A stretch of 64,000 nt of DNA from Xanthomonas sp. 3793 (GTDB taxonomy: Bacteria; Pseudomonadota; Gammaproteobacteria; Xanthomonadales; Xanthomonadaceae), in the NCBI RefSeq assembly GCF_024806835.1, contig NZ_JANTYU010000002.1:888127-952126 (forward strand), written 5' to 3'. The notes beneath the pieces were generated by a model that was not told the DNA's origin, did not search any database, and worked only from the letters and a program-made list of their open reading frames with translations. A program made the position numbers and the translations under genes. Below, in pieces: positions 11,118 to 20,976 of this stretch (its first letter is position 1; each line of letters opens with the position of its first letter).

Positions 11118-12437
11118 GTGTTTGATCGTTCCCGCAAGGGTGAGCACGCGCTGTTGATTCAGACCCACGCAGGTGGGCCTGCCGAAGACGATGTGCTGGA
11201 GGAGTTCGCCGACCTTGCGAGGTCGGCGGGCGCCACGGTGGCGGCAACGCTCACCGCGCGCATCGACAAACCCAGCCCGTCGACCTTGATCGGCAGCGGC
11301 AAGCTGGAAGAGATCAAGGCCGCCGCCGAGGCGACCGGCGCGGATCTGGTATTGGTCAACCACACCTTGTCGCCGGGTCAGGAGCGCAATCTCGAGCGCT
11401 ATCTGGAGCGGCGCGTGATCGACCGAACCGGCCTGATCCTGGACATCTTTGCGCAACGCGCGCGCAGCCACGAAGGCAAGCTGCAGGTGGAACTGGCGCA
11501 GCTGCGGCACATGGCCACGCGGCTGGTCCGCGGCTGGACCCACCTGGAGCGTCAGCGCGGCGGTTCGATCGGCCTGCGCGGCCCCGGCGAAACCCAGCTG
11601 GAAACCGATCGCCGGCTGCTGCAGAAGCGCGTGGAGCAGTTGCAGCAGCGGCTGGAAAAAGTCGAGGTACAGCGCACCCAGATGCGCCGTGCGCGCATGC
11701 GCAGCGAGCTGCCGCGTATCGCATTGGTCGGCTATACCAACGCAGGCAAGTCGACGTTGTTCAATGCGCTGACCGGTGCGGAGGCCTATGTGGCCGATCA
11801 GTTGTTCGCCACGCTGGATCCGACCGTGCGCCGTATCGCATTGCCGGGCGGCAGCGCGATTCTTGCCGATACGGTGGGTTTTGTCCGAGATTTGCCACAT
11901 CAATTGGTTGCCGCGTTCCGTTCGACCTTGTCCGAAGCGCGCGACGCCGACCTGTTGTTGCACATCGTCGATGCCGCCGACCCGCTGCGCGAAGAACGCA
12001 TCCAGCAGGTCGATGAGGTGTTGCAGGCGGTCGGCGCAGGCGATCTGCCGCAGCTGCTGGTGTTCAACAAGATCGACAAGATCGACGGCGCCGAAGTTCG
12101 TCACGACGCCCAGGATGGCATCCCTGATCAGGCGCGGCGCGAACGCGTGTGGGTCTCGGCGCGCGACGGGCGTGGCTTGCAGGAACTGCAGCAAGCACTC
12201 GGTCAACGCCTGGATCTGCGTCATCTGACCGGACAGCTGCGACTGCCGTCGTCGGCCGGTCGCCTGCGGTCCAAGCTGCATCAGCTGGAAGTGGTGCGCA
12301 ACGAGCAGTCCGACGAGGACGGCTGGTTGCTTGAGGTCGATCTGCCGATGGTCGAAGCCGAACGGCTTGCCGCCGGAGAGGATGGCGCACCGTTGCGCGC
12401 GATGCTTCCTGACCGTCGGGAAGACTGGGAAACCTGA
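11118..12437 (+). CDS. hflX: Ribosome-associated GTPase HflX
   Basis: HflX is a ribosome-splitting or rescue GTPase of the translation-factor class. The protein has 439 residues and starts with GTG at 11118, 11 bases after hfq, with GGAG upstream. It has the HflX N-terminal domain with the GPGETQLETDRRL signature (155-167), a coiled linker, the G1 motif GYTNAGKST (205-213), DTVGFV (G3) and NKID (G4). Membership of the miaA-hfq-hflX cluster supports the assignment. Confidence 0.96.
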   Translation: MFDRSRKGEHALLIQTHAGGPAEDDVLEEFADLARSAGATVAATLTARIDKPSPSTLIGSGKLEEIKAAAEATGADLVLVNHTLSPGQERNLERYLERRVIDRTGLILDIFAQRARSHEGKLQVELAQLRHMATRLVRGWTHLERQRGGSIGLRGPGETQLETDRRLLQKRVEQLQQRLEKVEVQRTQMRRARMRSELPRIALVGYTNAGKSTLFNALTGAEAYVADQLFATLDPTVRRIALPGGSAILADTVGFVRDLPHQLVAAFRSTLSEARDADLLLHIVDAADPLREERIQQVDEVLQAVGAGDLPQLLVFNKIDKIDGAEVRHDAQDGIPDQARRERVWVSARDGRGLQELQQALGQRLDLRHLTGQLRLPSSAGRLRSKLHQLEVVRNEQSDEDGWLLEVDLPMVEAERLAAGEDGAPLRAMLPDRREDWET

Positions 12438-12453
12438 CGCGCGCGTCGACGGA

Positions 12454-12480
12454 GCTGGGCGCAGCCAGCTGCGCGCCAGC
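12454..12480 (+). terminator. Hairpin after hflX
   Basis: A 12-bp GC-rich stem with one bulge and a two-base apex starts 17 bases after the hflX stop. There is no U-tract. Its position suggests it ends the miaA-hfq-hflX transcript. Confidence 0.5.
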
Positions 12481-12540
12481 GGCGGAGTGCAGGCCCCGTC
12501 CGCCGATGACACGCGTCATGACGCAGCGGACGTGGCGTTG

Positions 12541-12560
12541 CGATGCGATGCGATGCGATG
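12541..12560. repeat. Pentanucleotide tandem repeat (CGATG x4)
   Basis: Four exact copies of CGATG lie in the non-coding gap after hflX. It is a short simple repeat that could vary in number between strains. No function is visible. Confidence 0.7.
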
Positions 12561-12822
12561 AGCGAAAGCTAGATTGCCAGAGATGCCATGACGTGGTGCC
12601 GCGCGCGGTGCCAGGATCGAGCATCAAGCTCGTGCGGATCAGCGCAAACGGTCAAGCACGTGGCGATATCCCACGGCAGCTGTGTGGTGATCCGCGTTGC
12701 GCGGGGGGCGCTCGCCGAGACAGGCGAGCGGTCCGACAACCGATCGCTGACCGGTCACCTGGCGCAAGACAGCGCGGGCAAATTCGGATAAAAGTGACCG
12801 CTGTCCAATCCTGACCCTGGCG

Positions 12823-13317
12823 ATGACGTCTCCCACTGATCACGACCTTTTGCAGCTTGCCGAGTCGCTGAGCGCCCAACTACGCGCTGCGCGCGAGCGG
12901 CTGGTGACGGCCGAGAGCTGTACCGGCGGCTGGATCGCCAAGGCAATGACCGACATCGCCGGCTCCTCGGACTGGTTTGATTGCGGCATGGTGGCGTACA
13001 GCTACGAAGCCAAGCAAGCGCTGCTCCGGGTCAGGCCGCAGACGCTGGAGGTGCATGGCGCGGTCAGTCGAGAGACCGTGATCGAAATGGTGTCCGGTGC
13101 ATTGGTGACGTCCGGTGGCAGCATTGCGGTCGCCGTGACCGGTATTGCGGGTCCGGGCGGTGGCAGCGAAGACAAGCCGGTGGGTACGGTGTGGATCGGC
13201 TGGAAGCGGCGCGGCGGCTACGCCACGGCGCAGTTGTTCCAGTTCGATGGCGACCGCGATGCGGTCCGACGTCAAACCGTGGTCGCGGCGCTGCGTGGTT
13301 TGAGTGCTCTGCTGTAA
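12823..13317 (+). CDS. CinA C-terminal-type nicotinamide-nucleotide amidase (PncC-like)
   Basis: A 164-residue stand-alone CinA C-terminal domain. In E. coli the equivalent (PncC/YgaD) deamidates nicotinamide mononucleotide in NAD recycling. The family block [21 protein letters not shown] with its catalytic Ser, the following YSYEAKQ and the glycine-rich [22 protein letters not shown] are all present. In E. coli the homologue sits immediately upstream of recA. Here a receptor gene and a ubiB-like gene intervene before lexA-recA. Confidence 0.93.
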   Translation: MTSPTDHDLLQLAESLSAQLRAARERLVTAESCTGGWIAKAMTDIAGSSDWFDCGMVAYSYEAKQALLRVRPQTLEVHGAVSRETVIEMVSGALVTSGGSIAVAVTGIAGPGGGSEDKPVGTVWIGWKRRGGYATAQLFQFDGDRDAVRRQTVVAALRGLSALL

Positions 13318-13582
13318 CTGACTTGCGCGGGCAATCCGGATCCTCCTTGTCGCGGTTTCAGATCCTCATGTGATCGCCAACGCGTCAAGTCTCCGCGCCT
13401 GCTGAGTAATGACGCGTGCGATGCATGGCTGGCATGCATGCACAGCGGCGCGGCATTCGTCCTGCGCGCCGTGCATTCCGCTCCGTGCGCCATGTATTGA
13501 AGCTCGACCGGTAAGGTGAGGCTTGGCGCCAGCTGCGGCATTGGCTGCAGTACATCGCGCGCACGTCAGCCGGGGGGCACGC

Positions 13583-16108
13583 ATGGAAATGGAACGGCAA
13601 CCTTGCGCCTTGCTGGCGCTAGCACTCTCGGCAGCGCTGCCTGCGCCTGGTCTCCATGCACAGAGCGCAGCGGCCGCCGCGCCGACGACGCTGTCTGCAC
13701 TCAAGGTCACCGCGCAAAAACGCGAAGAATCGCTGCAGAATGTGCCGGTGGTGGTCTCGGTCTTGCCCGAGCAACTGCTGCAGGACAGCGGCGTGCATGA
13801 CATCAAGGAACTGCAGGTGCTGGTGCCCGGCCTGATCGTCACCAGCAGCCAAAGCGCAGCGCAGACCACTGCGCGCATCCGCGGTATCGGCACAGTCGGC
13901 GATAACGCCGGGCTCGAATCTTCGGTCGGCGTGGTCATCGATGGCGTGGCGCGTGCACGCAACGGCGTGAGCTTCGCCGACCTGGGCGAGCTTGAACGCA
14001 TCGAAGTGCTGAAGGGACCGCAAGGCACCGTCTTCGGTAAAAATACCTCGGCGGGCGTCATCAATGTGGTCACGCGCAGGCCGAGCTTTACCCGCAGCGC
14101 CGATGCCGAATTCACTGCCGGCAATTACGGTGCGCTGGGAGTTGCCGGTGCGTTCAACGATGCGCTGGGCGAAACCAGTGCGCTGCGCGTGTACGCGGCC
14201 AGGCGCAGTCGCGATGGGTTCGAGCAGGTGGTGACCGGCGCGGGCCCACGCACCGCCACCGATGATGGCGATCAGAATCTGCGCACCGCACGCGTACAGT
14301 TGTTGTGGGAGCCGACCGACGATCTTGATATCAACCTCGCAGCCGATGCCACCAGCCGCAAGGAAAATTGCTGCGTCACCGTGACCACCGAGCGCGGCCC
14401 GACTGCCGCGTTGATCGATGCACTGGCCGCGGGTGGGCAGGGCACCAGTCCGCGTGCGGAGCCGGCTCGCCGCCGTGCCTATAGCAATCGCAGCACCGCG
14501 CAGAACATCCAGGACCGCGGCGTCTCGGCACAGGTCGACTGGGCGACGCCATGGCTGAACCAGGCGGTGCTGACCTCGATCACCGCGCTGCGCGATTGGA
14601 AGTCGGTCAACGGCCTGGATTTCGACTATGGCGCGGCCGACATCCTCTATCGCGAACCGCGCGAGAACGAGATGCTTACCAAGTTCCGCACCTTCAGTCA
14701 GGAACTGCGCCTGGCCGGAGCCACCGACAGCATCGATTGGCTGGTGGGCGCGTTCTACGCCGATGAAACCCTGCATCGCAACGAGTCCTACCGTTTCGGC
14801 AGTGCATACGAACCCTATCTGTCCAGCGTGCTGTTGGCCCGGGTGAATCCGGCGTTGGCCGCGCGTGCGGATACGACGCGGTTTTTGGCCGATGCCACCG
14901 GTCTGCCTACAGGCAGCCTGTTTCGCGGGCAGGGTAGCCAGGACCGCTTTCGGCAGGATGGCACCAGCGCGGCGCTCTTCACCAACAACACCTGGCATGC
15001 CACCGATGCGCTGGATGTGGTCGTGGGCCTGCGCTATACCTACGAGCACAAGGTGCTGCGATCCGCGTTCGAAAATCCAGATGGCAGTCCGGCGTGCGCC
15101 AGTTATTTCGCACCCAATGGAAGCGTGAGTCCGGCAGCGCTGCGACGCATTGTCGCAGCGTTGACTGCGCGTGGCGTGCCCGCGGCCGCGGTGCCGGCCA
15201 TCGCGCCGCAGGTGATCGGCTTCACCTGCCTGCCCTGGGCAAATAGTGTCCATGCCGGTCGCGTGACCGAACAACGTCTCACCGAGCGCGAGTGGTCCGG
15301 TACCGCAAAGCTGGCGTATCGCTGGAACGATGCGCTGATGACCTATGCGTCGGCCGCGCGCGGTTACAAGGCCGGTGGTTTCAATCTGGATCGCGTGCAG
15401 TCGTCCGATGGTCTGTCCAGTGGCGTGCAAGGCATCCTGCCTGTCGATGACACCGCATTTCCGGGCGAGTTCGTGGACAGTTACGAACTCGGCGCCAGGA
15501 CCACCTCGCTCGGCGGCAACCTGCTGTTGAACGCGACGCTGTTCTACCAGAATTTCAGCGATTTCCAGCTCAACAATTTCCTCGGCACCAGCTTCGTGGT
15601 GCGCGCCATCCCGACCGTGGTCTCGCGCGGCATCGACACCGAAGTGCTGTGGCAGGGCGCACTGCCGGGACTGATGCTGCAAGGCGGGCTCAGCTATGCG
15701 GATACCAGCTATGGCGACGATCCGTTACCGGATGCAGAGTTGGCGTTGCTGCCTGGCAGCCGCCTGAGCTTTGCGCCGCGCTGGTCGGCGAATCTGTCGG
15801 TCACCTACGAACATGCCATCGGCAATCGCCTGACCGGCCGTGTCAATGTCGGCGCCAAACACACGTCCGAGTACAACGCCGGCAGTGATCTGGATCCGCA
15901 GAAGGCGCAGCCGGGCTACACCCTGCTGAACGCACGCGTGGGCGTCGGTGCCGATGACAAACGCTGGCTGCTGGAGGCGTGGGCAGAAAATCTGGGGAAC
16001 GCAACCTATCGACAGATTGTCATCGATACGCCGCTGCAGACCGGTTCCTGGAACGCATTTCTCGGCGCGCCGCGGACCTATGGGTTGACCTTGCGCCTTC
16101 GGTATTGA
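13583..16108 (+). CDS. TonB-dependent outer membrane receptor
   Basis: An 841-residue protein with a signal peptide (residues 1 to about 27, ending LHAQS), a plug domain (RIRGIGTVGDNAG, then RIEVLKGPQGTVFGKNTSAGVINVVT) and a C-terminal 22-strand barrel ending in the aromatic-terminal pattern YGLTLRLRY. The plug motif GPQGTVFGKNTSAG is typical of the siderophore/Fyu-CirA-like branch rather than of the oligosaccharide receptors later in the window. The ligand cannot be told from sequence. I choose the ATG at 13583 behind a G-rich stretch because it gives a clean signal peptide; 13523 is an alternative. No TonB-ExbBD or regulator gene is adjacent. Confidence 0.88.
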   Translation: MEMERQPCALLALALSAALPAPGLHAQSAAAAAPTTLSALKVTAQKREESLQNVPVVVSVLPEQLLQDSGVHDIKELQVLVPGLIVTSSQSAAQTTARIRGIGTVGDNAGLESSVGVVIDGVARARNGVSFADLGELERIEVLKGPQGTVFGKNTSAGVINVVTRRPSFTRSADAEFTAGNYGALGVAGAFNDALGETSALRVYAARRSRDGFEQVVTGAGPRTATDDGDQNLRTARVQLLWEPTDDLDINLAADATSRKENCCVTVTTERGPTAALIDALAAGGQGTSPRAEPARRRAYSNRSTAQNIQDRGVSAQVDWATPWLNQAVLTSITALRDWKSVNGLDFDYGAADILYREPRENEMLTKFRTFSQELRLAGATDSIDWLVGAFYADETLHRNESYRFGSAYEPYLSSVLLARVNPALAARADTTRFLADATGLPTGSLFRGQGSQDRFRQDGTSAALFTNNTWHATDALDVVVGLRYTYEHKVLRSAFENPDGSPACASYFAPNGSVSPAALRRIVAALTARGVPAAAVPAIAPQVIGFTCLPWANSVHAGRVTEQRLTEREWSGTAKLAYRWNDALMTYASAARGYKAGGFNLDRVQSSDGLSSGVQGILPVDDTAFPGEFVDSYELGARTTSLGGNLLLNATLFYQNFSDFQLNNFLGTSFVVRAIPTVVSRGIDTEVLWQGALPGLMLQGGLSYADTSYGDDPLPDAELALLPGSRLSFAPRWSANLSVTYEHAIGNRLTGRVNVGAKHTSEYNAGSDLDPQKAQPGYTLLNARVGVGADDKRWLLEAWAENLGNATYRQIVIDTPLQTGSWNAFLGAPRTYGLTLRLRY

Positions 16109-16545
16109 AGCCACTGCGCCGCACTGCATGTTGCGCAATCGATGCGTCGGCGTGTGCGCGCACCACGCTCTGCGCTAAGCCCGAGGCCGGCACAAGCGCG
16201 ACAGCGGCGCAGAGATCGGCTACAAACTAGAGTCTCCTTGCCAGCCTGTGTGCCGATGTTCGCGTTTTCCGCTGCCGTGTTCGAGACATTGCCATCCCTC
16301 TTCACCTCGCGCAGTCCGCCTGGTGCATCGTGCGTTGTCGCTGCGCATGCGCGCCGGTTCGTGTGGCGTGAGGCGTGGCGTCATGCGGTTGTCTTGCCGG
16401 CACGCGATGCTGGTGGACTTGGGGTAACGCGGCGGTCGGCTCGCGAGGCAGTGCGGCCGCATCGAGCGATCGCTCACGTTTGGGCCCGCCCGCAGGCGTG
16501 CAGCAGGCCCGGCGCCGGTTGCGAAGCAACACAGGCGGTGCACTG
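16109..16545. other. Gene-free stretch between the receptor and ubiB-like gene
   Basis: About 440 bases. Short frames on both strands look random (Arg/Cys-rich, no motifs). I see no terminator with a U-tract and no clear promoter. It presumably holds the promoter of the kinase gene. Confidence 0.5.
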
Positions 16546-18222
16546 ATGTGGGAAGCGCTTGGCACTGTGCGTGATCTCGGGCGTCTGCAGGAAATCGCCT
16601 CGGTCCTGATTCGGTACGGCTTCGGCGATGTGGTGCGCCGCATCGGGCTGGCCGACGTGCTCGAACGCGCCGGCAGGCTACTGCACTGGAGCAACGCCGA
16701 GGGCCGCTTGCGGATGTCGGCCGCTGTGCGTGTGCGCCGTGCGCTGGAGGAACTGGGGCCAACCTTCGTCAAGCTGGGGCAGGTGCTGGCGACGCGCGTC
16801 GACTTGCTGCCGCCGGAATGGATCGAAGAACTGAGCGAACTGCAAAACGCGGTTCCTGCATTGCCGTTCGAGCAGATCCGCCCGCAATTGGTCGCCGCAT
16901 TGGGCGCTGAGCCGGAAAGCGTGTTTGCGCGATTGGACGAACAGCCGCTGGCCGCTGCGTCGCTGGCGCAAACGCACCCTGCCTGGCTGGCCGACGGCAC
17001 ACCGGTGGTCTTGAAGATCCGTCGTCCGGACATCGGCGATACCATCGATGCCGATCTGCGCCTGCTGGCACGGCTTGCCGACATCGTCGAAACGCGCGCA
17101 CCCGATCTCAAGCGCTATCGCCCGGCTGAAGTGGTGCAGCAATTCACCGTTTCGCTGCGGCGCGAGCTCGACTTCGCCGCCGAATGCCGTAATGCCGAGC
17201 GCATCGCTGCCAACTTCGCGCACGACCCGCAGGTGGTGGTGCCGACGGTGTATTGGCAGTGGACCTGCGAGTCACTCAATGTGCAGGAATTCATCGACGG
17301 CATTCCCGGGCGCGACCTGGTGTCGGTCGATGCGGCGGGGCTGGATCGTAAGGCGCTTGCGCGCACCGGTGCCGGTATCGTGCTCAAGATGGTGCTGCAG
17401 GACGGCTGCTTCCACGCCGACCCGCATCCGGGGAATATTTTCTATCTGCGCGACGGGCGTATTGCGCTCATCGATTTCGGCATGGTCGGGCGCGTCTCCG
17501 AACAACGCCGTTTCCAGGTGGCGCAACTGCTGCACGGCATGGTGAGCTACGACGCCGACGCCGTCATCGACGTGCTGCTGGAGTGGGCCGGCACCAGCCT
17601 GGAGATCGATGAGGCGCGGCTGCAGCAGGACATCGGTGCATTCGTCGACCAATACCGCGGTGTGCCGCTCAAAGAGCTACGCATCGGCGCGATGCTTGGC
17701 GACGTCACCGCCATCCTGCGCGACCACGGGCTCACCCTGCCGTCGGATCTGGCGCTGATGATCAAGGCGTTTCTCACGCTGGAAGGCATGGGTCGCCAGC
17801 TCGACCCGGATTTCGACATGGCCACCGAAGCGCGGCCGTATTTGGAGCGGGTGGTCTTGCAGCGGTATGCGCCCAGCGCGATGTTGCGTCGCAGCCGGCG
17901 CACCGTGACCGGGGCGATCGATCTGATCGGCGATCTGCCGCGCGATCTCAAGCGCCTGATCCAGGCGGCGCGGCGCGGCAAGTTGCAGCTGCACGTGGAA
18001 ACGCGCGCCTTGCGCGAATTCGGCGAGCAGGTCGACCGCGCCGCCAACCGGCTCACCATGGGGATCGTGACCGCGGCCCTGGTGATCGGTTCGTCGATCG
18101 TCATGAACAGCGTCGGCGGGAGCGCCAGCCGCTGGCTGCTGGCGTTGGGCGTTGGCGGCTTTATCGGCGCAGGCTTATGCGGCATCTGGATCCTGTTCTC
18201 GATCTGGCGCAGCCGGCGTTAG
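16546..18222 (+). CDS. UbiB/ABC1-family atypical protein kinase
   Basis: A 558-residue member of the ABC1/ADCK/UbiB family, linked to ubiquinone synthesis or lipid homeostasis. Family features are the KxGQ-type motif FVKLGQVLATR, the Ala-rich loop AAASLAQTHPAW, the invariant Lys in VLKIRRPDI, the catalytic-type FHADPHPGN and the metal-binding DFGMVGR. Two hydrophobic segments near the C-terminus (about 500-520 and 530-550) suggest membrane anchoring. It is not in the usual ubiE-ubiJ-ubiB context, so it may be a second family member rather than UbiB itself. The start at 16546 is chosen on similarity. Confidence 0.88.
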   Translation: MWEALGTVRDLGRLQEIASVLIRYGFGDVVRRIGLADVLERAGRLLHWSNAEGRLRMSAAVRVRRALEELGPTFVKLGQVLATRVDLLPPEWIEELSELQNAVPALPFEQIRPQLVAALGAEPESVFARLDEQPLAAASLAQTHPAWLADGTPVVLKIRRPDIGDTIDADLRLLARLADIVETRAPDLKRYRPAEVVQQFTVSLRRELDFAAECRNAERIAANFAHDPQVVVPTVYWQWTCESLNVQEFIDGIPGRDLVSVDAAGLDRKALARTGAGIVLKMVLQDGCFHADPHPGNIFYLRDGRIALIDFGMVGRVSEQRRFQVAQLLHGMVSYDADAVIDVLLEWAGTSLEIDEARLQQDIGAFVDQYRGVPLKELRIGAMLGDVTAILRDHGLTLPSDLALMIKAFLTLEGMGRQLDPDFDMATEARPYLERVVLQRYAPSAMLRRSRRTVTGAIDLIGDLPRDLKRLIQAARRGKLQLHVETRALREFGEQVDRAANRLTMGIVTAALVIGSSIVMNSVGGSASRWLLALGVGGFIGAGLCGIWILFSIWRSRR

Positions 18223-18267
18223 CGATCGTCAGCGGGCTTTGCTTCGGCGCTATTGCACATGACAGTG

Positions 18268-18286
18268 TTAGTAGTAATACTACTAA
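18268..18286. promoter_or_regulatory. LexA operator (SOS box) of lexA
   Basis: A perfect 19-bp palindrome, TTAGTAGTAATACTACTAA, ends two bases before the lexA start codon. This is the Xanthomonas-type LexA operator described for lexA autoregulation, different from the E. coli CTGT-N8-ACAG box. Confidence 0.96.
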
Positions 18287-18288
18287 CC

Positions 18289-18930
18289 ATGGACCTGACC
18301 GATACCCAGCAAGCAATCCTGGCCTTGATCGCCGACCGCATCGACGCCGACGGCGTCCCGCCGTCGCAGACCGAGATCGCCCGCGCCTTCGGCTTCAAGG
18401 GCGTACGCGCCGCGCAGTATCACCTGGAGGCCTTGGAGCAGGCGGGTGCGATCCGCCGCGTCCCGGGACAGGCGCGTGGCATCCGGCTGGCCGGGCAGGG
18501 CGCGCAGTCGCGGACGCCGCCGATCACCGAGCCATTGCGCGACGACGTGCTGCGGCTGCCGGTGCTGGGTCGCGTGGCAGCGGGCCTGCCGATCGGCGCC
18601 GATATCGGCTCGGACGACTTCGTCGTGCTCGACCGGGTGTTCTTCTCGCCGTCGCCGGACTACTTGCTCAAGGTGCAGGGCGATTCGATGCGCGACGAAG
18701 GCATCTTCAATGGCGACCTGATCGGCGTGCATCGCACCCGCGATGCGCGCTCGGGGCAGATCGTGGTGGCACGGATCGACGAGGAGATCACCGTCAAGTT
18801 GCTCAAGATCGGCAAGGACCGGATCCGGTTACTGCCGCGCAACCCCGATTACGCCCCGATCGAAGTATTGCCGGATCAGGATTTCGCCATCGAAGGCCTG
18901 TATTGCGGGCTGCTGAGGCCAAATCGCTGA
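18289..18930 (+). CDS. lexA: LexA repressor
   Basis: A 213-residue SOS repressor. It has an N-terminal winged helix (about 1-65) and a C-terminal S24 autoprotease with Ala98-Gly99 cleavage site (VAAGLP), catalytic Ser133 (GDSM) and Lys170 (EITVKLL). The start MDLTDTQQ at 18289 follows the operator by two bases and has no Shine-Dalgarno sequence. The frame is open upstream to ATGs at 18253 and 18259, so translation either starts on a nearly leaderless mRNA or further upstream. It precedes recA. Confidence 0.96.
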   Translation: MDLTDTQQAILALIADRIDADGVPPSQTEIARAFGFKGVRAAQYHLEALEQAGAIRRVPGQARGIRLAGQGAQSRTPPITEPLRDDVLRLPVLGRVAAGLPIGADIGSDDFVVLDRVFFSPSPDYLLKVQGDSMRDEGIFNGDLIGVHRTRDARSGQIVVARIDEEITVKLLKIGKDRIRLLPRNPDYAPIEVLPDQDFAIEGLYCGLLRPNR

Positions 18931-19102
18931 GGGTTGCACCGATGCGCGCGCCGGCGTTTTCCTCAGCTGGCGCTGCAGGATTCGCCGCTGCCAGCACAAT
19001 GTTCGCAACATTAATCTAGATGTGTCGCAGCCAGTCTCAGCCTGTGCGATACACCGCCGCTACATTAGCCCTACACCGAAATCACTGACAAGGATCACCC
19101 AG

Positions 19103-20137
19103 ATGGATGAGAACAAGAAGCGCGCCCTTTCCGCCGCACTGAGCCAGATCGAAAAGCAATTCGGCAAGGGTTCGGTGATGCGCATGGGCGACCGCGTGAT
19201 CGAGGCCGTCGAAGTCATTCCGACCGGCTCGTTGATGCTGGACATCGCACTGGGGATCGGCGGCCTGCCGAAGGGCCGCGTGGTGGAAATCTACGGACCG
19301 GAATCCTCGGGCAAGACCACCTTGACCCTGCAGGCGATCGCCGAATGCCAGAAAAAGGGCGGGACCGCCGCGTTCATCGATGCCGAGCATGCGCTCGACC
19401 CGATCTATGCCGCCAAGCTGGGTGTCAATGTCGACGATCTGCTGCTGTCGCAGCCCGATACCGGCGAGCAGGCGCTGGAAATCGCCGACATGCTGGTGCG
19501 TTCCAGCTCGGTGGATATCGTGGTGATCGACTCGGTGGCGGCACTGACGCCGAAGGCCGAAATCGAAGGCGAAATGGGCGATCAGCTCCCGGGTCTGCAG
19601 GCGCGTCTGATGAGCCAGGCGCTGCGCAAGCTCACCGGTAACATCAAGCGGTCCAATACCCTGGTGGTCTTCATCAATCAGCTGCGCATGAAGATCGGCG
19701 TCATGATGCCGGGCCAGAGCCCGGAAGTGACCACCGGCGGCAATGCGCTGAAGTTCTACGCCTCGGTGCGCCTGGATATCCGTCGTATCGGCGCAATCAA
19801 GAAGGGCGACGAAATCATCGGTAACCAGACCAAGATCAAGGTGGTCAAGAACAAGCTGGCGCCGCCTTTCAAGCAGGTCGTGACCGAAATCCTCTACGGC
19901 GAGGGCATCAGCCGCGAGGGCGAATTGATCGACATGGGCGTGGAGGCCAAGCTGGTGGACAAGGCTGGCGCCTGGTACAGCTATGGCGACGAACGCATCG
20001 GTCAGGGTAAGGACAATGCACGTGGTTATCTGCGCGATAACCCGCAGGTGGCGGCCAAGCTCGAAGCCGAGTTGCGTGAGAAGTTCCAGCCTACCGAAGC
20101 CCCGCCCGAAGCAGGCGAAGACGCCGATAAGGAATAA
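19103..20137 (+). CDS. recA: Recombinase RecA
   Basis: RecA catalyses strand exchange in homologous recombination and triggers LexA self-cleavage. The protein has 344 residues starting [21 protein letters not shown]. It shows Walker A GPESSGKT (65-72), the Walker B-type VVIDSVAAL, the L1 region [20 protein letters not shown] and L2 [31 protein letters not shown] choose 19103 (AAGGATC upstream) over the longer frame at 19022. The 172-base gap after lexA shows no second perfect copy of the lexA operator, so recA induction may rely partly on read-through from lexA or on a diverged site. Confidence 0.98.
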   Translation: MDENKKRALSAALSQIEKQFGKGSVMRMGDRVIEAVEVIPTGSLMLDIALGIGGLPKGRVVEIYGPESSGKTTLTLQAIAECQKKGGTAAFIDAEHALDPIYAAKLGVNVDDLLLSQPDTGEQALEIADMLVRSSSVDIVVIDSVAALTPKAEIEGEMGDQLPGLQARLMSQALRKLTGNIKRSNTLVVFINQLRMKIGVMMPGQSPEVTTGGNALKFYASVRLDIRRIGAIKKGDEIIGNQTKIKVVKNKLAPPFKQVVTEILYGEGISREGELIDMGVEAKLVDKAGAWYSYGDERIGQGKDNARGYLRDNPQVAAKLEAELREKFQPTEAPPEAGEDADKE

Positions 20138-20271
20138 ACGCCGCCGGCTGTGAGCGATTGCGGTCGAGTCGGTCGACGCTGCGCACCATCCGTCAGGTGC
20201 TCGTAGAGCATGACGGACTCAAGCGCTTGGCGACAGCCCACTGCAGCGCGAGCGGTAATGCAGCAAGTTTT

Positions 20272-20325
20272 TCTATCGCGGGGACGGCGGAGTCAGTGCC
20301 GTCGCTTCTCGCGATAGATCTATCG
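20272..20325 (+). promoter_or_regulatory. Nested and competing hairpins between recA and recX
   Basis: TCTATCGCG (20272-20280) pairs with CGCGATAGA (20310-20318) around an inner stem GACGGC/GCCGTC (20283-20288 with 20298-20303). The same downstream arm also forms a perfect 14-bp palindrome with the following bases (20312-20325). The two pairings are mutually exclusive. No U-tract follows. It could modulate read-through from recA into recX. Confidence 0.5.
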
Positions 20326-20386
20326 AAGGCCAGGAGGGCAGGCGCCATGGAGGGCGCATTGATTCAGTGATCGGGGACACGTCACG

Positions 20387-20875
20387 ATGGACGAGCACGA
20401 GCCCGCACCCAAGCGGGGACGCCGGTTCAAGGAGCAGACGCCGGTCCAACGCGCACTGGGGCTACTGGTGCGGCGCGAGCACTCGCGCAAGGAATTGAAC
20501 CGCAAGCTGCTGGCGCGCGGAATCGAGCCAGATGCCGCACAGGCGGCGGTTGAGCGGCTGGCGGAGGAGGGTTGGCAAGACGACACCCGGTTCGCTGCTG
20601 CGGTGGTGCGCAATCGCGCCGGCTCGGGCTATGGCCCCCTGCATATTCGCGCCGAACTCGGAACGCATGGCCTGGATAGCGAGGCCATCAGTGCTGCCAT
20701 GGCGACATTTGAAGGCGATTGGACCGAGAACGCACGCGATCTGGTCCGGCGCCGGTTTGGCGAGCAAGGCCCGGTAGATCTGCCGCAACGACGCAAGGCG
20801 GCCGATCTGCTGGCCCGGCGTGGTTTCGACGGCAACAGTATTCGTAGCGCCACCCGCTTCGAGCTTGAGGACTGA
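20387..20875 (+). CDS. recX: Recombination regulator RecX
   Basis: RecX binds and inhibits RecA filaments. The 162-residue protein has the three-helix repeats typical of the family, including [48 protein letters not shown] and [20 protein letters not shown]. It follows recA with a 249-base gap that contains a structured element. The ATG at 20387 follows a GGGGACAC stretch with no strong ribosome binding site. Confidence 0.95.
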   Translation: MDEHEPAPKRGRRFKEQTPVQRALGLLVRREHSRKELNRKLLARGIEPDAAQAAVERLAEEGWQDDTRFAAAVVRNRAGSGYGPLHIRAELGTHGLDSEAISAAMATFEGDWTENARDLVRRRFGEQGPVDLPQRRKAADLLARRGFDGNSIRSATRFELED

Positions 20876-20976
20876 GGGCGTCAGGCCTGCTACCCTTTGT
20901 GGTTTCAGGTTGTTCCGCTCATCTGCGCCCACATGTCATTGGGTGACCGGGACTGCCGCCCGCCCAATGCCAGCTC

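Larger units (their letters stand above)
12438..12822. other. Gene-free stretch between hflX and the cinA-like gene
   Basis: About 385 bases with no convincing gene. It begins with a strong hairpin and contains a run of four CGATG units. The remainder shows no structure that I can assign. Confidence 0.55.

Noticed and set aside
13619..15682. 687-codon open frame antisense to the TonB-dependent receptor
   Set aside because: The plus-strand frame has signal peptide, plug and barrel motifs; the antisense frame has none.
19003..19102. Second LexA operator upstream of recA
   Set aside because: Only weak AT-rich similarity; no match to the palindrome found before lexA.
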